This document shows positions 15,016 to 19,319 of a stretch of 19,319 nucleotides of DNA, in pieces. Origin of the DNA: Streptosporangiaceae bacterium (GTDB lineage: Bacteria; Actinomycetota; Actinomycetes; Streptosporangiales; Streptosporangiaceae); assembly GCA_030041195.1 (NCBI GenBank), contig JASHOI010000439.1, positions 1 through 19,319 of the forward strand, written 5' to 3'. Under the pieces are notes generated by a model. That model saw only the letters and a list, made by a program, of their open reading frames with translations, was not told where the DNA came from and did no database searches. The position numbers and the translations under genes are program-made. Positions within the stretch are counted from its first letter, which is position 1, and each line of letters starts with the position of its first letter.

Positions 15016-16091
15016 GGCGGAACACGGCGATCGGCTCCCGCGGCGCGGAGCCCTCCGTGCTGCCGGTCACGGTCAGCCGGTGGAGCGGTGTGGCGTCGGT
15101 CTTCACCGGGGCGTGCGTGGTCGCGGTGGCCGTGATGGCCGTGATCCCCTTTGTCATCGGCGGTCCCGCGGAGCAGCCGCTGATCATCCTGCTCACGTTC
15201 GTGGCCATGGCGAGCCTGTGGAACCTGCTCGCCGGGTTCAGCGGCCTGACCTCGTTCGGCCAGCAGGCCTACATCGGCGTCGGCGCCTACGCGCTCTACC
15301 TGGTCGCGGAGCACGGGATCAACCCGTTCGGCGGCATCGTGGCCGCCGCGCTCATCAGCGCGGTCGTCGCGCTTCCGGTGTCCGCGCTGGTGCTGCGGCT
15401 GTCCGGCGGGTACTTCGCGGTCGCCACGCTGGCCGTGGCTGCCACGTTCCAGATCATCGCCACGCTGTCGCCTTCGGTCGGCGGGACCACCGGGGTGAGC
15501 GTGCCCGGGCTGGCCGGCTACGGCGAGGTGCTGCGCGAGGCGCTGATCTACTGGGCGACGCTCATCGTCGCCGTGGCCAGCGTGGCCGGGGTCTACCTGC
15601 TGGTGCGGCGCACGTTCGGGCTCGACGCCAGGGCCGTCAGCAGCGATCCCATCGCCGCGGCCAGTTCCGGCGTCCGGGTGGGACGGATCCGGCTGCTGGC
15701 CTACCTGGTCGCGGCCGGCGGCACCGGGGCGGTCGGCGCGCTGATCGCGCTGCAGACCCTGTACGTCGAGCCAACCTCGATCTTCAGCATCCAGTACAGC
15801 GTGTACATGCTGTTCATGGTGCTGATCGGGGGCATGGGGACGATCGAGGGCCCGATCCTCGGCGCGCTGGTGCTGTTCGCGCTGCAGGAGACGCTGTCCG
15901 CGTACGGCGCGTGGTACCTGGTGATCGTCGGCGGGCTGGCCGTGGCCGCGACGCTGGCCGCCTCCCGCGGGCTGTGGGGGTTTGCCAGCGAGCGGTTCGG
16001 CTGGTCGCTGCTCCCGGTCGGCTACCGGGTCCGCGGGCAGCCCCCGCGGGACCAGGCCAGCGGCCCGGCGGCACCAGCGCCGACGGCATGA
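15012..16091 (+). CDS. livM: Branched-chain amino acid-type ABC permease, LivM-like
   Basis: It has 359 residues from the ATG that overlaps the LivH stop (ATGA). The open frame continues upstream within LivH but lacks permease character there. The hallmarks are SLWNLLAGFSGLTSFGQQAYIGVGAYA at about 69-95, the GGTTGVSVPG loop, and the late segment YMLFMVLIGGMGTIEGPILGAL. A roughly 25-residue N-terminal tail and a Pro/Ala-rich C-terminal tail (about 340-359) are cytosolic by prediction. It is the last gene of the transporter operon; the next gene on this strand starts 89 bp later, and no clear terminator was found between. Confidence 0.93.
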   Translation: MRRNTAIGSRGAEPSVLPVTVSRWSGVASVFTGACVVAVAVMAVIPFVIGGPAEQPLIILLTFVAMASLWNLLAGFSGLTSFGQQAYIGVGAYALYLVAEHGINPFGGIVAAALISAVVALPVSALVLRLSGGYFAVATLAVAATFQIIATLSPSVGGTTGVSVPGLAGYGEVLREALIYWATLIVAVASVAGVYLLVRRTFGLDARAVSSDPIAAASSGVRVGRIRLLAYLVAAGGTGAVGALIALQTLYVEPTSIFSIQYSVYMLFMVLIGGMGTIEGPILGALVLFALQETLSAYGAWYLVIVGGLAVAATLAASRGLWGFASERFGWSLLPVGYRVRGQPPRDQASGPAAPAPTA

Positions 16092-16180
16092 CCTCGACAA
16101 CCAGGCCACGCCGGCGTTCCGGGCACGGAGCCGATCCGGTGCGCGGGTGAGTCAAACCGAAGCCGGGTACCGGAACCTCT

Positions 16181-17053
16181 ATGCAGCAAGTCTGGTTCAT
16201 CACCGGTTCCTCGCGCGGATTCGGCCGCGCGCTCGCCGGCGCCGCCCTCGGCGCCGGTGACCGCGTCGTCGCCACCGCGCGCCAGCCCGGACAGCTCGCC
16301 GAGATCGCCGAGCGGTTCGGCGACAGCGTGCTGCCGGTACCGCTGGACGTCACCGACGCCGACGCGGTCCGGGTGGCGATTGCGGCAGGCGCCGGGCGCT
16401 TCGGCCGGCTGGACGTCGTGGTCAACAACGCCGGGTACGCCAACGTCGCGCCGATCGAGACCGGCGACGAGGCCGATTTCCGGGCCCAGTTCGAGACGAA
16501 CTTCTGGGGCGTGTACAACGTGTCCAAGGCGGCGGTCGCGCAGTTGCGGGAACAGGGCGGCGGCACCGTCGTGCAGTTCTCCTCGGTCGGCGGGCGCGTC
16601 GGCGGCTCGCCGGGCATCGCCAGCTATCAGGCCGCGAAGTTCGCCGTCGACGGCTTCAGCCGGGTGCTGGCGGCCGAGACCGCGCCGTTCGGCATCAAGG
16701 TCATGGTCGTGGAGCCCAGCGGCTTCGCGACCGACTGGGCCGGCTCGTCCATGACCGTGCACGACATCCCCGCCGACTACGACAGCACGATCGGGGAGAT
16801 GGATCGCCGGATGCGGCGCACCCCGGCCGGCCCCGCTGGCGACCCGGAGCGCGCCGCCGAGATCATCGTGAACACCGTCAAGCGCGACAACCCGCCCTCG
16901 CATCTGCTGCTGGGCGAGACCGCGGTCGGCATGGCGCTCGACTACTCCAGGCGTCAGCTCGCCGAGGCCACCGCCTGGGAAAACGTCAGCCGATCGGCCG
17001 ACTACGCCGAGCCCTATCCGCCCGAGTACCCGCCGGACGTGCCCGCTCGGTGA
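16181..17053 (+). CDS. SDR-family oxidoreductase (retinol dehydrogenase-like subgroup)
   Basis: The protein has 290 residues. It shows TGSSRGFG (8-15), DVTDADA after beta-3 (56-62), NNAG (82-85), SS at 134-135, YQAAK with Tyr149 and Lys153, and a long C-terminal region. Arg34 in ATARQPGQL after beta-2 suggests NADP(H). TGSSRGFGR and NNAGYANVAPIE are typical of a large actinobacterial SDR subgroup with no fixed substrate. No strong ribosome site precedes the ATG. It follows the transporter operon by 89 bp in the same direction and faces an MBL hydrolase gene, so membership in the transporter operon is possible but not shown. Confidence 0.88.
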   Translation: MQQVWFITGSSRGFGRALAGAALGAGDRVVATARQPGQLAEIAERFGDSVLPVPLDVTDADAVRVAIAAGAGRFGRLDVVVNNAGYANVAPIETGDEADFRAQFETNFWGVYNVSKAAVAQLREQGGGTVVQFSSVGGRVGGSPGIASYQAAKFAVDGFSRVLAAETAPFGIKVMVVEPSGFATDWAGSSMTVHDIPADYDSTIGEMDRRMRRTPAGPAGDPERAAEIIVNTVKRDNPPSHLLLGETAVGMALDYSRRQLAEATAWENVSRSADYAEPYPPEYPPDVPAR

Positions 17054-17074
17054 GCATCGGCTGCCGCCGCGGCC

Positions 17075-18022
17075 TCAGGCGTAGCAGGTGAGCGGGCGGC
17101 CGCCGTTGTAGGCCACCATGTCGGCCAGCGCCGCGGCGACGTCGATGGGCCCGCCCCGCGGCGTGCCGCGAAGCTCGCTGCACGCGCGATGCAGGTTGCC
17201 GACGATCCGCTCCGGATCCGTCCAGCCCGCGAACGGCCCCAGGTCGGTCTGCCTGGCGGCTTCCAGTGGCGACAGTCCCGCGGCCACCGCCCGTTCGGCC
17301 ACGTCGAGCACGAAGCGGAGATAGCCGAGCGTCGCGACGATCGGCGCGGTACCGGTGAACACCTCACCGTGGCCGGGCACGATGGTCCGCGCGCCGAGCG
17401 GGCGCACGACCTGCTCGAGCGCGTCGACGGCGCCGGCGACCGAGCCCATGAGCAGGAACGGCGTGCCGCCGTTGAAGATCAGATCACCGCAGAACAGCAC
17501 CGATCGACCGGGGATCCAGACGATCGAGTCGTTGGTGGTGTGCGCGGCGGTCCCGACGTGCCGGACCTGGGCGCGCACGTCGCCCGCGTACACGGCAATC
17601 TCGTCGGTGAACGTGATGAACGGCGGATCCAGGCTGAGATTCCCCCAGTCGGGGCCGTCCCAGAACGGCAGTTCCCTGGGCTCGCCGAACGCGATCGCCT
17701 CGGCCCTCGCGCGCTCCTGGGCGACGATGGCGGCACCGGGGAACATGCAGTTGCCGAACGTGTGGTCGCCGTGGTGGTGGGTGTTGACCACCGCGCGCAC
17801 CGGTGCGGCGGTGACCGTGGCGATCGCCTCCTGGTAGGCCCGGGTGCGGCGCTCGGTCGAGCAGGAGTCGATGCTGATCACGCCCTGCGGCCCGGTCAGG
17901 AACCCGGCGTTGTTGATCCACCAGGATCCGTCCGGCTGCCAGTAAACGAAGACGTCGTCGGCGACCTCCCGCAGCACGGCGTCGGCGATGCTGACGCCCG
18001 GCGGCGGCACGGCGCTGCTCAT
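17075..18022 (-). CDS. MBL-fold metallo-hydrolase
   Basis: From the ATG at 18022 the protein has 315 residues and starts MSSAVPPPGVSIADAV; the open frame runs further upstream, but that part is antisense to the next gene. The zinc motif HHHGDH (82-87) is complete, with His161 (GTAAHTTND), Asp180 (LFCGDLIF) and His218 (VPGHGE) as the other expected ligands. This set is that of a di-zinc MBL hydrolase of the SoxH/quinoprotein-relay-like group. The substrate is unknown: esters, lactones or thioesters are all known for such folds. It is divergent from the DHFR-like/DGPF/sigma operon and convergent with the SDR gene. Confidence 0.9.
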   Translation of the reverse strand: MSSAVPPPGVSIADAVLREVADDVFVYWQPDGSWWINNAGFLTGPQGVISIDSCSTERRTRAYQEAIATVTAAPVRAVVNTHHHGDHTFGNCMFPGAAIVAQERARAEAIAFGEPRELPFWDGPDWGNLSLDPPFITFTDEIAVYAGDVRAQVRHVGTAAHTTNDSIVWIPGRSVLFCGDLIFNGGTPFLLMGSVAGAVDALEQVVRPLGARTIVPGHGEVFTGTAPIVATLGYLRFVLDVAERAVAAGLSPLEAARQTDLGPFAGWTDPERIVGNLHRACSELRGTPRGGPIDVAAALADMVAYNGGRPLTCYA

Positions 18023-18072
18023 GTGATCAAGCGTAGTTCCCGGAGTCTTCCGCCAACGGGACCGGCGGGCGA

Positions 18073-18099
18073 TGTCGAGAACGCGCGGCCGGCTCCGAC
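18073..18099 (+). promoter_or_regulatory. Putative ECF42-type promoter
   Basis: TGTCGA (18073-18078) and CGAC (18096-18099) are 17 bases apart and point toward the DHFR-like/DGPF/sigma genes. This fits the ECF42 target motif as I recall it (TGTCGA at -35, CGA/TC at -10). The sigma factor encoded three genes later would then drive its own operon. The leader would be about 50 bases. Confidence 0.55.
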
Positions 18100-18157
18100 G
18101 TCCCTGATGAGAGCTGCCAGCGACCCGGCTGGGCAGCCAGACGAGAGGAGCACCGCC

Positions 18158-18694
18158 ATGCTGATCAGGTCCCGGATGGGAGTGAGCGCCGACGGGTTCG
18201 TGGCCACGCCGGACGGGCTGCCCGCCCTGCTCGCCATGCCCGGTTTCCAGCCGGGCAGCTCGCACGGCTTCCCGGAGTTCATCGCCGACTGCGACGCCGT
18301 GGTCATGGGCCGCAGCACGTTCGTTCCGGCGCTCGGCGCGCCCGGCTGGCCCTGGCCGGGGCTGCGGGTGTACGTGCTGACCTCCAGCCCGCTCCCTGAG
18401 GGCACGCCCGAGGACGTGATCGTGGGCACTGGCGGCCCGGCGGAGCTGGCGCACAAGCTACGCTCCCGGGGGTCGGACAAGGACGTCCACCTGGTCGGCG
18501 GGCCGCGCACGATCAGGGCGTTCCAGGACATCGGCGAGCTGGACCGGCTGGAGATCGTGGTGCTGCCGATCCTGCTCGGCGACGGCGTCCCGCTGTCCCC
18601 GCCGGGAGCCGGAACCGTGCCGCTGCGGCTGCTGCGGGCCGACCGGAGGTTCCCCGACGGCTCGGCCGAGCTGGTCTACGCGACGAGAGGGTAG
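18158..18694 (+). CDS. Dihydrofolate reductase-family protein (RibD C-terminal domain)
   Basis: It has 178 residues from the ATG at 18158, with GAGAGGAG 7 bases upstream; the longer open frame to the left runs antisense through the MBL gene and is not used. The features are the opening strand with GVSADGFVATPDG (8-20), VVMGRSTF (48-55), VYVLTSS at about 71-77, the NADPH-binding-like HLVGGPRTIRAF (111-122), and the closing LPILLGDGVPL (136-146). Members act as small NADPH-dependent reductases or have no known substrate. It is followed 9 bp later by a DGPF-domain gene and then an ECF sigma gene. Such enzyme genes often accompany ECF42 factors. Confidence 0.88.
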   Translation: MLIRSRMGVSADGFVATPDGLPALLAMPGFQPGSSHGFPEFIADCDAVVMGRSTFVPALGAPGWPWPGLRVYVLTSSPLPEGTPEDVIVGTGGPAELAHKLRSRGSDKDVHLVGGPRTIRAFQDIGELDRLEIVVLPILLGDGVPLSPPGAGTVPLRLLRADRRFPDGSAELVYATRG

Positions 18695-18703
18695 GAGCAC
18701 GCC

Positions 18704-19066
18704 GTGAAGTACATGCTGCTGATCTACCAGAACCCGGAGGCCTGGCGGGACCTGCCCGAACCCGACCGGCAGGCGATCATGTCCGAGGCCGGCGCGCTCG
18801 TGGCCGAGCTGACCGGCACCGGCGAGTGGGCGGGCGGCGAGGCGCTCGCCGACCCGTCCACGGCCAGGACCGTCCGCGTCCGCGACGGGATCCCGGCCGT
18901 GACCGACGGCCCGTTCGCCGAGGCCAAGGAGCAGATGGTCGGCTACTGCATCGTCGACTGCGAAACCCAGGAGCGGGCCGTGGAGATCGCGTCGCGCTGG
19001 CCGGACGCGCGGCTGTGGGGAATGGAGGTCAGGCCGCTGCTCAGCCCCGGGGGGGTCGAAATGTGA
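18704..19066 (+). CDS. DGPF/YCII-domain protein (YciI family)
   Basis: The protein has 120 residues from the GTG at 18704, with TAGGAG upstream (part of it in the stop of the preceding gene). MKYMLLIYQNPEAW at the N-terminus, and VTDGPFAEAKEQMVGYCIVDC at about 65-85, which contains the DGPF signature, identify the family. It ends in EVRPLL, as usual. DGPF proteins are small and of unknown biochemical role; they are the constant partners of ECF42 sigma factors. The stop overlaps the GTG start of the sigma gene (GTGA), so translation is probably coupled. Confidence 0.93.
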   Translation: MKYMLLIYQNPEAWRDLPEPDRQAIMSEAGALVAELTGTGEWAGGEALADPSTARTVRVRDGIPAVTDGPFAEAKEQMVGYCIVDCETQERAVEIASRWPDARLWGMEVRPLLSPGGVEM

Positions 19067-19319
19067 CCGGCCAAGCCGACCTCGAGGCCCTGCTGCGCGA
19101 CCTGGCCCCGCAGGTCCTGGCCGCGCTGGCCCGCCGCTACGGCCATTTCGGACTGGCCGAGGACGCCGTGCAGGAGGCCCTGATCGCTGCCGCTGCGCAA
19201 TGGCCGGATCAGGGCCTGCCCGCGAACCCCAGGGGATGGCTGCTCACGGTGGCGTCGCGGCGGCTGACCGACCAGCTGCGCAGCGATGACGCCCGGCGGC
19301 GCCGCGAGGAGGCGGCCGC
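19063..19319 (+). CDS. ECF sigma factor, probable ECF42 group (3' partial)
   Basis: The gene starts with GTG inside the DGPF stop and runs off the window after 85 full codons. The visible part is region 2 of an ECF sigma factor: LAPQVLAALARRYG, then FGLAEDAVQEALIAAAAQWPDQG, then NPRGWLLTVASRRLTDQLRSDDARRRREE. The WPDQGLPANPRGWLLTVASRR segment is typical of the ECF42-like group with a C-terminal extension instead of an anti-sigma partner. That extension (usually TPR-like) and region 4 lie outside. The DGPF gene directly upstream supports the assignment. Confidence 0.88.
   Translation, partial: MTGQADLEALLRDLAPQVLAALARRYGHFGLAEDAVQEALIAAAAQWPDQGLPANPRGWLLTVASRRLTDQLRSDDARRRREEAA

Noticed and set aside
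16092..16180. Terminator after the transporter operon
   Set aside because: Only short, imperfect GC-rich pairings without a T-run were found, so I could not support a call.

Overview
The window is about 19.3 kb of high-GC DNA with dense coding, short or overlapping gene junctions, frequent GTG starts and G/C-ending codons. This points to an actinomycete (Actinomycetota). No rRNA, tRNA, CRISPR array or recognisable transposase was seen, and no species is assigned.

Region 1 (1-3418, + strand) is a beta-oxidation-type cluster: the 3' part of an SCP-x/lipid-transfer-type thiolase, an SDR dehydrogenase, a possible 33-codon coupled ORF, a crotonase-fold enoyl-CoA hydratase/isomerase, and a broken acyl-CoA synthetase. 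The synthetase has an internal frame disruption and ends abruptly at an AT-rich element built on a perfect 11-bp inverted repeat flanked by TTAAAA direct repeats (3413-3475). About 330 bp of apparently non-coding DNA follows and holds a nested stem-loop.

Region 2 (3735-7471, + strand) is a PadR regulator, an ABC ATPase and an FtsX-type permease with overlapping genes. Two near-identical ATACYCGGTAT boxes lie between the putative promoter and the padR start codon and look like an autoregulatory operator.

Region 3 (7509-16091) appears to be an uptake-and-catabolism module. On the minus strand are an AraC-family regulator, an SDR, and a ThDP-dependent enzyme that keeps the residue pattern of benzoylformate decarboxylase. 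Divergently, on the plus strand, is a complete branched-chain-amino-acid-type (HAAT) ABC transporter: a Tat lipoprotein binding protein, LivG-, LivF-, LivH- and LivM-like proteins, every junction a 4-bp start/stop overlap. A plausible reading is import of a carboxylate or 2-oxo acid, decarboxylation, and redox of the product. The substrate is unknown. Five GGCGT repeats spaced 10-11 bp apart lie in front of the minus-strand SDR gene.

Region 4 (16181-18022) is another SDR (+) convergent with an MBL-fold hydrolase (-).

Region 5 (18073-19319, + strand) is a RibD-C/DHFR-like protein, a DGPF/YCII-domain protein and the start of an ECF sigma factor, matching the known ECF42 arrangement. A TGTCGA-N17-CGAC sequence upstream fits the ECF42 promoter motif as I recall it, suggesting autoregulation. 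The sigma gene runs off the window.
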